DNA from: Fimenecus sp051881335 | Lineage (GTDB): Bacteria; Bacillota; Clostridia; Oscillospirales; Acutalibacteraceae | Direction of reading: 5' to 3' | DNA length: 38,009 nt | Assembly (NCBI GenBank): GCA_051881335.1 | Contig: JBJEPR010000197.1 | Span: 1-38,009 of the forward strand | Shown here: piece after piece, positions 22,013-30,372 of the stretch | Layout: every line of letters begins with the position of its first letter | Numbering within the stretch: position 1 is the stretch's first letter | The notes under the pieces: generated by a model | The model's database searches: none | The model's input: the letters and a program-made list of their open reading frames with translations, nothing else | Told to the model about the DNA's origin: nothing | Position numbers and translations under genes: made by a program

Positions 22013-24052
22013 TCAAACGGTTTTCAGTGCGGCGTATTTCGCCTCAATTTCCGACCATGCCGCGTACGCGTCGCGCTGGGAAAGCAACCGCACAGCATCG
22101 GTATACGGTTTGGCGGCGGATTCAAACAGTTTCATTTTGCGCTCCGCCGCGCGCACCGCCTGTTTTTTCAGCCGTTTTTCGGCGGCGGTGTTTTCAGGCA
22201 AAGCAAACGCTTCTGCCACGCAGGCTTCGTCGGGTACTTCTATCCCCTCGGGGAAATATTTTGTGATAAGCAATGCGCTTCGTTTGCGCTGTTTTGCGTC
22301 TGCAATCGCCTCGCGGCGCGCGGCGCGCTGTGCCTTGGTTTGTTTCGGCATCTTTTTCGCTGTGCGCAAGAGTTCCGCGTCAAACTGGCTAAGCGCCGTA
22401 ACGCTGTCCGCAACAATGCGTTCAGCCGCTTTCACTTTTTCTTTATATTCGTCGCTTTCAAATTTCTGTAATTCCGCAACGGTCAGTTGTGCCGCTTCAT
22501 ATTGCTGTTGTGCCGCTTTGTCATTTTCGGCAATCGGTTTTGTCAAAACGGTTTGTGCTTCATAAATTTCTTCTACGGTATCGCGAAGCGCCTCGTCAGA
22601 CAACTCATTGTGGCTGTAATCGGCGAACAGCGCACGGATTTTCAGCACCTTAATCATATTGGCGCGTTTTTGCTCGGACAAATCATAGAACAAAAACGGG
22701 AACAGCGATAACAATGTGCCAATCACGGACGAAATAATAATGGCATATACAAGCGGGTTGCGGAAATCCGCATCAAACAGTTGGTCATAGTTGTCGGTAA
22801 GCCCGTACCGTTGTAAAATCAGCGGAATGGCATACCCCGTGGCAAGCCCGAGCAAATTGCCCGCCTGCTGCCCGATTTGGTCAATAAAGCCCTCTAATCG
22901 GTCACCGGTTTTGTACTGCTGATAATCCATCATATCCGCTTTCATGGCGGGCAGATAAATAATCGACAGCGCCGAGAACATATCCTTTAAGAAAATCATT
23001 AAAAATACGAAAATATAGTTTTTGTAGCCGGCAAGCATCAAAAGTAAGCACAGCACCTGCGCAGACATCGAAATCAAACAAATCCGCTTTTTGCCGAGTT
23101 TATTGGCAAGCGGCGCGCCCAACAGCATGCCCGGGGTAGCCGCCTCGCCGCGAATAACCACCATCAACGCATACAGCGCGGCGTTGTTCATTCCGTAATA
23201 AAATACCCACTGAAAAATATAGCCGTAGCCGCCCGCGAGGAAGCCAAGCCACGAAGAACCGTAAATAATCCAAAAGTATTTGTTGCGGGCAATTTTTTTC
23301 AAGCCGTCAAAGAAACTCACCTTCGGCACATAGCGCTTGGGCACGATAATGCGCTCTCTTGTACCGAACACGCAAAGCATACTGACCGCAAGCCCGAGAA
23401 TACAGAAAATCGGGAATGCGATACGGTAGGTGCGCAAATCGTCAAGGGGACCTATCAGCGGCAACACGGGATTGACCACCGTCGGCGCAAAGGAATAAAT
23501 CACGGAACTGATTTCGATAATCCACGCGCGCTCCGAGGAATTCGGCGACATCACCTGCACAAGCCCCGCATACGCCGCCGAATAGAACGGCGAAAAGAAC
23601 TGCAACGCCGTATACACCAAAAACAGCCAAATCGCTTTTTCGGTATATGCCATATTCTCATACGGCAGCCAAACCAACAGCGTCCCGAAAAACGCTGTCG
23701 GCAAGCCCATCGTTAAAATATACGGGCGGAACTTGCCCATTTTACTGCGGGTATTGTCAAACAGCATCGCGCGCGTCGGCGCGGTGATAAGCCCGATAAG
23801 CGTTGCCACCACATTCATCGTCTGCAAATCCAGTGCGGCAATGCCGATGGACGCGCCGACAATCATACTGCCGACATTCAGGCCTATCATACCGACCACG
23901 GAAATGATGAAATAGACGCCCGCCCCGCCGACGGAGTACGCGGCGATTTCGCGGTACGGCACATATTTCTTTTTCGGCGGCGTACGCCAGTGCGTTTTCA
24001 GGTCGCCCCATTTGTCTTTGACAAAGGCACGCAAGTCTGCGGTCTTTTTCAT
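22013..24052 (-). CDS. GPH-family (MFS) glycoside:cation symporter with long C-terminal extension
   Basis: 679 residues. Residues about 30-460 form a twelve-helix transporter of the glycoside-pentoside-hexuronide family, shown by MLFDNTRSKMGKFRPYI after TM2 and the matching mid-protein KADMMDYQQYKTGDRLEG loop. Family members are usually about 450 residues. Here a further 218 residues follow (from KRANMIKVLK): soluble, highly charged and alanine-rich, predicted as long helices or coiled coil (QYEAAQLTVAELQKF; EKVKAAERIVADSV; TKAQRAARREAIADAKQRKR). The ATG follows GGGGGGAAG. It is the second gene of the operon rmuC-GPH-GH3. The substrate is presumably the glycoside split by the GH3 enzyme. The tail's role is unknown; it might bind a partner or regulate transport. 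Confidence 0.92.
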   Translation of the reverse strand: MKKTADLRAFVKDKWGDLKTHWRTPPKKKYVPYREIAAYSVGGAGVYFIISVVGMIGLNVGSMIVGASIGIAALDLQTMNVVATLIGLITAPTRAMLFDNTRSKMGKFRPYILTMGLPTAFFGTLLVWLPYENMAYTEKAIWLFLVYTALQFFSPFYSAAYAGLVQVMSPNSSERAWIIEISSVIYSFAPTVVNPVLPLIGPLDDLRTYRIAFPIFCILGLAVSMLCVFGTRERIIVPKRYVPKVSFFDGLKKIARNKYFWIIYGSSWLGFLAGGYGYIFQWVFYYGMNNAALYALMVVIRGEAATPGMLLGAPLANKLGKKRICLISMSAQVLCLLLMLAGYKNYIFVFLMIFLKDMFSALSIIYLPAMKADMMDYQQYKTGDRLEGFIDQIGQQAGNLLGLATGYAIPLILQRYGLTDNYDQLFDADFRNPLVYAIIISSVIGTLLSLFPFLFYDLSEQKRANMIKVLKIRALFADYSHNELSDEALRDTVEEIYEAQTVLTKPIAENDKAAQQQYEAAQLTVAELQKFESDEYKEKVKAAERIVADSVTALSQFDAELLRTAKKMPKQTKAQRAARREAIADAKQRKRSALLITKYFPEGIEVPDEACVAEAFALPENTAAEKRLKKQAVRAAERKMKLFESAAKPYTDAVRLLSQRDAYAAWSEIEAKYAALKTV

Positions 24053-24082
24053 TTTCTTCCCCCCAAAGTGTGCATTTTGGGT

Positions 24083-25384
24083 TTATTCGGAGAAATCCCC
24101 GTCGGAAAGCCCCAACAGCTCGGCGGAATCCGCCTGCTCCAAGTCTTCAACTGTTTTGAGTTTTTTACGGATAATTGTATTGCGATGCTGGGCGTCGTCC
24201 AGCGTTTTGCCCGCTTCGTCGATTTTCTTTTTCGCTTTTTCCAAAATTGCGCCGAAGTTTTCATACTGCGCTTTTGCCGCGCCGAGCAATAACCGCACCT
24301 CATTGGCTTTTTCATTGATGGCAACCGTTTTAAAGCCCATGGAAAGCGAATTGAGCAACGCCGTAATGGTAGACGGCCCCGCCACCATCACATTGCAGTC
24401 GTTTTGGATTTTTTCGAGTACGCCCGACTGCGACGAGACAATTTCGGCATATAAGCCTTCGGTGGCAAGATACATAATTGCAAACGGCGTAGTTTTGGGC
24501 ACATTGATATATTTTTTAATCAGTTTTGCCTCGCTGTAAACGCGCGCTTCCAATTCCTTACGTGCTTGCTTTACGGCGTCCGCGTCCGCGTGCTCGGCGG
24601 CAGTGCACAGCCGCACATAGTCCTCCAAGGGGAATTTGGAGTCCACAGGCAAGTAGGTGATTTTCGATTTATCGTCGTTCGCGGGAATGCGAATGGCAAA
24701 TTCCACGCGCTCGGTGTCCTTTTCGCCTGTGGCGACATTTTTGTCATACATATTGGGAATGGTTTGGTCTAAAATGGTTTCAAGCTGTACCTCTGCCCAA
24801 GTGCCGCGCGCCTTAACATTTGTAAGCACCCGATTGAGCGCGCCGACATTGTCCGTCACGCCGACGGAAAGCTCTTTCATTTCGCCCAACGAGGTATACA
24901 GTTTTTCGAGTTGTTCGGAAACCGTTTTAAACGAAGAGTTCAAGCGCGTGGTTAAGGTCGAGGTCAGTTTTTCGTCCACCGTGGTGCGCATTTCATCGAG
25001 TTTTTTCTCGTTGCTTTCCTGCATTTTGCCGATGGCGTTTTCAATCAGTTTCGTCTGCTTTTCGTTTTGCTCCAAGGTGCGGTCACGAATATCGTTTAAC
25101 GATTTGGTGACCGTTTCGTTGAGCGCAATCTGATGCTCGTAATTTGCCTTGGTCATCGCGTCTGTTTTTTTGCCGAGGGCGTCTAAGCTGTTCGCCAATT
25201 CCATACGGTTGCGGGCAAATTCGTCCGCTGTCGTTTTTTGCACCGCATCCAGTTTTTCCGAAAGGCGGTCTAGTTCTGCTTTTGTGCCGTCATCTTTTTT
25301 GCGCATCAGCAAAAAAATTGCCGCCAATATACCGCAAGCGGTAAGCACCGCAAAAACCGCAGATACAATTTCCAAAACATTCAT
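24083..25384 (-). CDS. rmuC: DNA recombination protein RmuC family
   Basis: 433 residues. One N-terminal membrane helix (about 5-27, VSAVFAVLTACGILAAIFLLM) is followed by a long coiled coil (about 35-165) and the RmuC nuclease-like domain: ARGTWAEVQLETILD, YLPVDSKFPLEDYVRL, FAIMYLATEGLYAEI, NVMVAGPSTITALLNSL and AQYENFGAILEKAKKKI. In E. coli RmuC limits inversion at short repeats, and the fold is PD-(D/E)XK-related; the D of DSKFP and the nearby K fit that. The ATG at 25384 follows GAGG. A TATACT -10-like box lies at 25420-25415 without a clear -35. It precedes the sugar symporter by 30 bases, an unusual partner. Confidence 0.95.
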   Translation of the reverse strand: MNVLEIVSAVFAVLTACGILAAIFLLMRKKDDGTKAELDRLSEKLDAVQKTTADEFARNRMELANSLDALGKKTDAMTKANYEHQIALNETVTKSLNDIRDRTLEQNEKQTKLIENAIGKMQESNEKKLDEMRTTVDEKLTSTLTTRLNSSFKTVSEQLEKLYTSLGEMKELSVGVTDNVGALNRVLTNVKARGTWAEVQLETILDQTIPNMYDKNVATGEKDTERVEFAIRIPANDDKSKITYLPVDSKFPLEDYVRLCTAAEHADADAVKQARKELEARVYSEAKLIKKYINVPKTTPFAIMYLATEGLYAEIVSSQSGVLEKIQNDCNVMVAGPSTITALLNSLSMGFKTVAINEKANEVRLLLGAAKAQYENFGAILEKAKKKIDEAGKTLDDAQHRNTIIRKKLKTVEDLEQADSAELLGLSDGDFSE

Positions 25385-25541
25385 AAAAGCACCTCATTCA
25401 AAGATTTTACCCGCAGTATACCACAGCGGCTGTCCGTTTTTTTGGACTCTTCGGTGCTTTGCGCTTTCTATGCCCTTATTTTACCTGACAATTCCCAAAA
25501 AACATATCAAAATACCGAAGAAAAAACAAAATTTCCGTGAT

Positions 25542-26330
25542 TTATTTTTCACCGTTCGCCTGCAAATCCGCACCGAGCGCCCGCCCGGTTACATACGCGC
25601 GCGGCGTAACGCCGAATGCGCGCTTAAAGCAGGAAATGAAGTAAGATTCCGAGCAAAAAGAGAGCGTATAGGCGACAAAATCACTGTCACAGCCGTTTTC
25701 AAGCAAGCGCTTTGCCTCCTCTAACTTACGGTTGAGAATATAGCGGCTCAGCGGCTCACCCGTCTCCTTTTTGAACACGGCGGAAAGGTAATCTGCCGTG
25801 ATGCCGATTTCCTGTGCCAAACCCGAAATGGTGATTTTTTCGTGCAGACAGCGTTCCACGCACGCCATACAACGGCGCACATACGGCGAGTAGCGCAGTT
25901 GCCCGTGCACCGTGGAGACGAGCGCGGTCAATTCGGTTGCCTTTTCAATCAAAAAGGACAAAACTTCATCGGGCGACTGCATTTTATCAATGCTTTGAAT
26001 GTAACTGTCGCTCAAATTATAGGCAGTCATTTCGGGAAGCCCGCCCTGTATGGCGGCGCGCACCGCAAGCGTCACCGCGCTAATCCCCCAATACTGCATT
26101 TGACGAAGCGGATTGTCAGACAGCTTGCCGACCACCACACCGTTTTTAAAATACTGCTCCATTTTTTCTTCCAGCAAATGGACGTCGCCCTGCCGAATAC
26201 AGGCATAAAACGCAGATTCCGCTTGATACGGGGTGTGCGCAATGCCGCTTTCACGCTGGGCAAACGCCGCATCCAAAGCGGAAGTAGGCGCTATCCGAAT
26301 CCGTTTCGCATCCGCCTGCACCGTCACCAC
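25542..26330 (-). CDS. AraC-family transcriptional regulator
   Basis: 262 residues. The N-terminal 150 residues are a ligand- or partner-binding region without a recognisable cupin motif; FAQRESGIAHTPYQAESAFYACIRQGD resembles the sensor part of regulators attached to sugar operons. The C-terminal part (about 155-255) contains two helix-turn-helix units: ITISGLAQEIGITADYLSAVFKKETG, then FVAYTLSFCSESYFISCFKRAFGVTPRAY. The start is GTG 26330 (a second GTG follows), with an in-frame stop shortly upstream; the promoter lies only about 17 bases before it. Its position before rmuC-GPH-GH3 on the same strand, with a 157-base gap, makes control of the sugar genes plausible but unproven. Confidence 0.9.
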   Translation of the reverse strand: MVTVQADAKRIRIAPTSALDAAFAQRESGIAHTPYQAESAFYACIRQGDVHLLEEKMEQYFKNGVVVGKLSDNPLRQMQYWGISAVTLAVRAAIQGGLPEMTAYNLSDSYIQSIDKMQSPDEVLSFLIEKATELTALVSTVHGQLRYSPYVRRCMACVERCLHEKITISGLAQEIGITADYLSAVFKKETGEPLSRYILNRKLEEAKRLLENGCDSDFVAYTLSFCSESYFISCFKRAFGVTPRAYVTGRALGADLQANGEK

Positions 26331-26353
26331 CCCCGCATTTTCATACTATATAC

Positions 26354-26382
26354 AGCATAACTTTTTTCGGGTTGCAAGTCAA
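26354..26382 (-). promoter_or_regulatory. Sigma-A promoter of the araC-type gene
   Basis: Minus strand TTGACT (26382-26377), 17-base spacer, TATGCT (26359-26354). The leader is very short, about 17 nt. Confidence 0.75.
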
Positions 26383-26442
26383 GAAATTTGATATAAAATC
26401 GGGATTTTCTGCATTTTACACAATTTCGGAACAAAAAATTTG

Positions 26443-26471
26443 TTGATACAAAACGGCAACCGTGCTATAAT
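26443..26471 (+). promoter_or_regulatory. Sigma-A promoter of azlCD
   Basis: TTGATA (26443-26448), 17-base spacer, TATAAT (26466-26471). An inverted repeat AACAAA-AAA-TTTGTT (26430-26444) touches the -35 box and could be an operator. Confidence 0.85.
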
Positions 26472-26510
26472 TGTGCCGACTTTTATTGTATGGAAAGCGG
26501 GTGGCGAACA

Positions 26511-27239
26511 TTGTCAAAACACGGAAAATCACAAGGCGCTGCTGTTCGCCGCAAAGCATTTCGTGCGGCATTCCCCTATACGGTGCCGATTTTTGCAGGG
26601 TTTTGGTTTTTGGGGCTGACATACGGGGTGCTGATGCGCACGGCGGGCTTTTCCTTTTGGTATCCGATGCTGATGAGCCTGACCGTTTTCGCCGGTTCTA
26701 TGGAATTTGTCGCTGTCAATCTGCTGCTCGGTGCGTTTACGCCTGTAAAGGTATTTCTCTTAACACTGATGATTAACGCAAGGCACCTGTTTTACGGTAT
26801 TTCTATGCTTGACCGTTACAAAAACACGGGTTGGAAAAAGCCGTATTTAATTTTCGGGTTGTGTGACGAAACCTTTTCCATCAACTGCACGGCGGAAATT
26901 CCCCCAAATGTTGACCGCGGCTGGTTTATGTTTTTTGTCACGCTGTTAAACCATTTTTATTGGGTATTCGGCGCAACGCTCGGCGGCGTGTTCGGCGCAA
27001 TTTTCCCCTTCAATACCGAAGGGCTGGATTTTGTGATGACCGCCATGTTCGTTGTCATTTTCTTAGAGCAATGGCGTAAGGAGAAAAACCATACAAGCGC
27101 CGTTTTGGGCATAGCAGTACCTGCGCTTTGCTTGATGCTGTTCGGTGCGGAAAATTTCATTTTACCGTCAATGGCGGTTCTTCTGCTTTTGCTGACGGCA
27201 CTGCGCAAGCCGCTGGAAAAAGGCGGTGATGCGATATGA
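26511..27239 (+). CDS. azlC: AzlC family branched-chain amino acid exporter subunit
   Basis: 242 residues, the larger membrane subunit of the AzlCD exporter. Family signatures are AAFPYTVPIFAGFWFLGLTYG, SLTVFAGSMEFVAVNLLLG and LMINARHLFYGISML. Seven to eight helices are predicted. I favour the TTG at 26511, behind GGGTGG. The ATG at 26490 lies only about 13 bases from the predicted transcription start and has no Shine-Dalgarno; it would add seven residues. It overlaps azlD by four bases (ATGA). In B. subtilis AzlCD exports branched-chain amino acid analogues such as 4-azaleucine; the substrate here is family inference. Confidence 0.93.
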   Translation: MSKHGKSQGAAVRRKAFRAAFPYTVPIFAGFWFLGLTYGVLMRTAGFSFWYPMLMSLTVFAGSMEFVAVNLLLGAFTPVKVFLLTLMINARHLFYGISMLDRYKNTGWKKPYLIFGLCDETFSINCTAEIPPNVDRGWFMFFVTLLNHFYWVFGATLGGVFGAIFPFNTEGLDFVMTAMFVVIFLEQWRKEKNHTSAVLGIAVPALCLMLFGAENFILPSMAVLLLLLTALRKPLEKGGDAI

Positions 27240-27568
27240 CAATGACGCTGACGGAACAAATCATTACCATTGCAGTGATTGTCCTCGCCACGATGCTCAC
27301 ACGGTTTTTACCGTTTTTACTGTTCCCCGCAGACAAGCCCACACCGAAATATTTACAATACCTCGGCAAGGTGTTACCTGCCGCGGTATTCGGGCTTTTG
27401 GTCGTGTATTGTTTGAAAAATGTCGATATTCTATCAGGCAGTCACGGCATTCCGGAGCTACTTGCGATTGCGGTTGTGGTTGCACTGCATTTGTGGAAAA
27501 AGCAAATGCTCCTTTCCATTGCCGGCGGTACGATTGTGTATATGCTGTTGGTGCAGTTTGTATTTTGA
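27236..27568 (+). CDS. azlD: AzlD family transporter subunit
   Basis: 110 residues, small membrane partner of AzlC with about four helices (IITIAVIVLATMLTRFLPFLLF; LGKVLPAAVFGLLVVYCL; ELLAIAVVVALHLW; LLSIAGGTIVYMLLVQFVF). The TRFLPF and GKVLPAAVFGLL segments are typical. The start codon overlaps the azlC stop in ATGA, so the subunits are translated in a coupled way. A bidirectional terminator follows. Confidence 0.95.
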   Translation: MTMTLTEQIITIAVIVLATMLTRFLPFLLFPADKPTPKYLQYLGKVLPAAVFGLLVVYCLKNVDILSGSHGIPELLAIAVVVALHLWKKQMLLSIAGGTIVYMLLVQFVF

Positions 27569-27576
27569 CCGAAACA

Positions 27577-27612
27577 AAAAAGACCTTGTAGGTAAAGCCT
27601 GCAAGGTCTTTT
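27577..27612 (+). terminator. Bidirectional terminator between azlD and the MATE gene
   Basis: AAAAGACCTTG (27578-27588) pairs with CAAGGTCTTTT (27602-27612), extended inward by GTAGG/CCTGC with a wobble. The A/T ends give a T-run on both strands. Confidence 0.85.
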
Positions 27613-27619
27613 CCTTGGT

Positions 27620-29068
27620 TTAGGTTTCGTTTGCCGTTTGCGGCGGGAAAGCATTCGTTTCTGCCTGCTGTGCCGCACGATGTAAAGAACGGTAGGTACA
27701 GACAAGCGACACTGCCGAAATGAAAAAGGTCAACAGGTCGGAAACGGGCATCGAATACAACACACCGTCCAAGCCAAACCAAATCGGCAATAATAGTGCG
27801 AAGCCTACGCCGAATACAATTTCACGCACCATAGAAAGCATTGTGGACAGCATTGCCTTGCCAAGCGACTGCAGATAAATGAATGCCGCTTTGTTGACGC
27901 ACGCCAACGGCAGCATACACAGATATACGCGGAACGCTTTGACGGCGAATTCGGTGTAATATATGCTTTCATTCGACGCGCCGAAAATCGCAATCAGTTG
28001 GTGGGGAAGCAATTCCGCAATTAAAAGCGCAACGACGCCGACCGCCGCTTCTGCAACCACCAACCGTGTTAAAAGCCCTTTTGCACGGTCAAAGCGCTTG
28101 GCACCGACATTGTACCCGACAATCGGGATACAGCCCGCCGCCATACCGACGACAATCGAAATAACAATTTGGAAAAATTTCATCACGATACCGACAACCG
28201 CCATCGGAATTTGCGCATACTGCTCCTGTCCGAAAATTTCGTCAAGTGCGCCGTATTTGCGCACCATATTGTTAATCGCCGCCATCGCCGCTACGAGTGA
28301 AATCTGCGACAGGAAGCTGCAAATGCCGAGCGGGATAAACTTTTTAATCACCCTGCCGCAAAGCACAAAGCTCTCTTTTTGCAAAGCAACGGTTTTCATA
28401 CGGCACAGGTACACAATCGACAGCACCGCCGTCAAAACCTGTCCGAGTACGGTGGCAACCGCCGCGCCCATCATCCCCCAGCGGAACACAAAAATAAAAA
28501 TCGGGTCTAAAATAATGTTCACGACCGCGCCCAAAAGGGTAGACAGCATCGCAAACCGCGGACTGCCGTCGGAACGGATAATCGGATTCATCGCCTGTCC
28601 GAACATATAGAAAGGAATTCCTAAGGTGATATAAAAGAAATATTCCTTCGACTGTGTAAAGGTTTCCTCGTTGACACGCCCGCCGAAGGCGCTCAAAATA
28701 CCGTTGCTGAACAACAAATATACCGCCGTCAGCAAAAGTCCGCAAAACAGACTGAGCACCACCGCATTACCGACACTTTTGTGCGCGTCCTCGCGCTTGC
28801 CCGCGCCCAAGCAAATGCTGACAAATGCACAGCAACCGTCGCCGATCATCACCGCGATACTTAACGCAATAACCGTCAGCGGGAACACAACCGTGTTTGC
28901 CGCGTTGCCGTAAGAGCCGAGATATTCGGCATTTGCAATGAAAATTTGGTCCACAATGTTGTATAATGCCGCCACCAGCAGGGAAATCACGCAAGGCACC
29001 GCATATTTGCGCATCAGCGTGCCGAGTTTTTCCGTGCCCAAAAAGGCATTTTCCGTTTTTTCCGCCAT
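27620..29068 (-). CDS. MATE family efflux transporter
   Basis: 482 residues, twelve predicted helices in two six-helix halves. The N-terminal signature is LGTLMRKYAVPCVISLLVAALYNIVDQIFI, followed by the GDGCCAFVSICLGAGKREDAHKSVGNA segment and its repeat in the second half (VVGMAAGCIPIVGYNVGAKRFDRAKGL). This matches the DinF/NorM-like branch common in Clostridia, which exports cationic drugs or metabolites by Na+ or H+ antiport; the substrate is not readable. The ATG at 29068 follows GGAGG. The mRNA begins with a long hairpin and T-run, suggesting regulated expression. It is a single gene with a terminator shared with azlD. Confidence 0.95.
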   Translation of the reverse strand: MAEKTENAFLGTEKLGTLMRKYAVPCVISLLVAALYNIVDQIFIANAEYLGSYGNAANTVVFPLTVIALSIAVMIGDGCCAFVSICLGAGKREDAHKSVGNAVVLSLFCGLLLTAVYLLFSNGILSAFGGRVNEETFTQSKEYFFYITLGIPFYMFGQAMNPIIRSDGSPRFAMLSTLLGAVVNIILDPIFIFVFRWGMMGAAVATVLGQVLTAVLSIVYLCRMKTVALQKESFVLCGRVIKKFIPLGICSFLSQISLVAAMAAINNMVRKYGALDEIFGQEQYAQIPMAVVGIVMKFFQIVISIVVGMAAGCIPIVGYNVGAKRFDRAKGLLTRLVVAEAAVGVVALLIAELLPHQLIAIFGASNESIYYTEFAVKAFRVYLCMLPLACVNKAAFIYLQSLGKAMLSTMLSMVREIVFGVGFALLLPIWFGLDGVLYSMPVSDLLTFFISAVSLVCTYRSLHRAAQQAETNAFPPQTANET

Positions 29069-29105
29069 AAGAACCTCCGAAATATAAAAATGAAAACATA
29101 AAAAT

Positions 29106-29150
29106 ACAGCGTGCGCGCAACCGGATTTACGCAGTTACGCTACACGCTGT
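29106..29150 (-). promoter_or_regulatory. Hairpin at the 5' end of the MATE mRNA (possible attenuator or operator)
   Basis: On the minus strand ACAGCGTG (29150-29143) pairs perfectly with CACGCTGT (29113-29106), and inside it CGTAAC pairs with GTTGCG. ATTTTTATGTTTTC follows, as after a terminator. The hairpin starts at the predicted first nucleotide of the transcript and ends about 37 bases before the start codon. Confidence 0.55.
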
Positions 29151-29156
29151 AAGTAT

Positions 29157-29184
29157 AGTATACCAAATTTTCAGAATTTTGCAA
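29157..29184 (-). promoter_or_regulatory. Sigma-A promoter of the MATE gene
   Basis: Minus strand TTGCAA (29184-29179), 16-base spacer, TATACT (29162-29157). Confidence 0.75.
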
Positions 29185-29220
29185 AGGCGGTTTTGCACAA
29201 ATCGGTTGCGCTTTTACGAA

Positions 29221-29256
29221 AAGAATCAAGGCATTTTGCGACCAAACGCAAAACGC
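29221..29256 (-). terminator. Intrinsic terminator after the DHHW protein gene
   Basis: Minus strand GCGTTTTGCG-TTTGGT-CGCAAAATGC (29256-29231), followed by CTTGATTCTTTT. It begins three bases past the stop codon. Confidence 0.7.
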
Positions 29257-29258
29257 GC

Positions 29259-30365
29259 TTATGCCCCAATCATTGCTCGAAGTGGGTCGGTAAACTTGGA
29301 ATTGGACGGCGCCATCATATAGTTTAACAGCAAAACATTCTGTATGCCGTTGTCTCTAAGAAACTGCGGCAAATTCATACCCTGCACGCCCTCCTGCCGC
29401 GGGTCCAGCACATAGACCTCACTGTAATTTTCCAGCAAAAACGGTGCAAAGGCGTTGCCGTAGCTTTCCTTAATCAGCAGGATTTTCTGTCCGTTGCCGA
29501 CATTGGTTGTCATTTTTATGAGCGCCTTATCCCCTTGAATAAACGCCATATATTTGCTGGCGGAATCGGTAATGTTGGTGGAGATAATGCGCAAATTCTT
29601 ACCGTCATCCATTGCAGGCGTAGAAAAGTACTGCCCGCTCGCCTCCACAGTCGGGTAAAAGACCTCGACAAAATCGGGATTGTTTTTGAGCGCCTCGCTC
29701 TGCGTATAGCGATACATACTGCCGACAAAGTCGTCCAAGCGCGCGGTTTCGTGCGCATCGAGCGGCTTACACTCTAAATTCGCCGCTTCGCAAAATGCCG
29801 TGTATGCCTGATACGCCCCGCGTGCCGTCCAATGGTGGTCGGTGCGGAAATAAATATATTCGTCGGTATGGCGCGAAAGCTTGTCATACGCGTCCACCTT
29901 CACAATGTTGTCGCCCATCGCGCCGTAGGCGATTTCAATGCCGCGCTTTTGGCTGTGGGAGCCCGTTCGGTATTCCTCGGGACCGTAAAACTCCATACGC
30001 GTCGGCGCAAGCAGAGCATACACCTGCACCTCGGGTACAGCGGCGGCAAGCGCATTTACCATCGCGCCGTAATCGAGCAATTTTTGCTTATTGACGGAAT
30101 ACATTTCCATCGCCGCGTCTTTGGTCAAAACAATATAATTGGGCGAAACCGTATATTCCCCGACCTCGGGCGGGGCGGTGGTCGGCTCGGTTGTGGTTTC
30201 GGGGGGCTCGGTCTGTGTTTCGCCGACCGTCTCGGTCAGCGCTTGCGTCTGCGGCTCGGCCTCGGCTCCGTACGCAGGCGCAAACACCACCGCAATGACT
30301 AACACTGCGGCGGCGGCAATTAACTCTATGGTGCCGAGCACTTTTTTGGATTTGGTCATTTCCAT
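29259..30365 (-). CDS. DHHW / AlgJ-like SGNH exported protein
   Basis: 368 residues. One N-terminal membrane anchor or signal (about 10-33) is followed by a Thr/Glu/Pro-rich linker (36-68) and an extracytoplasmic domain. FRTDHHWTARGAY contains the DHHW motif (176-179), and KESYGNAFAPFL contains a serine (S301). By comparison with AlgJ-type acetyltransferases the D176/H178/S301 set would be the catalytic triad, so the protein probably moves or removes acyl groups on a surface polymer. Such genes usually sit beside an MBOAT (AlgI/DltB-like) acyl carrier protein gene, but none is in this window. It follows a phosphoesterase gene by seven bases and is co-transcribed with it. The reaction is inference. 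Confidence 0.85.
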   Translation of the reverse strand: MEMTKSKKVLGTIELIAAAAVLVIAVVFAPAYGAEAEPQTQALTETVGETQTEPPETTTEPTTAPPEVGEYTVSPNYIVLTKDAAMEMYSVNKQKLLDYGAMVNALAAAVPEVQVYALLAPTRMEFYGPEEYRTGSHSQKRGIEIAYGAMGDNIVKVDAYDKLSRHTDEYIYFRTDHHWTARGAYQAYTAFCEAANLECKPLDAHETARLDDFVGSMYRYTQSEALKNNPDFVEVFYPTVEASGQYFSTPAMDDGKNLRIISTNITDSASKYMAFIQGDKALIKMTTNVGNGQKILLIKESYGNAFAPFLLENYSEVYVLDPRQEGVQGMNLPQFLRDNGIQNVLLLNYMMAPSNSKFTDPLRAMIGA

Positions 30366-30372
30366 AAATTGC

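Noticed and set aside
25385..25541. Full promoter for rmuC
   Set aside because: A TATACT box is present at 25420-25415, but no -35 sequence is found at suitable spacing, so it is not listed as a feature.
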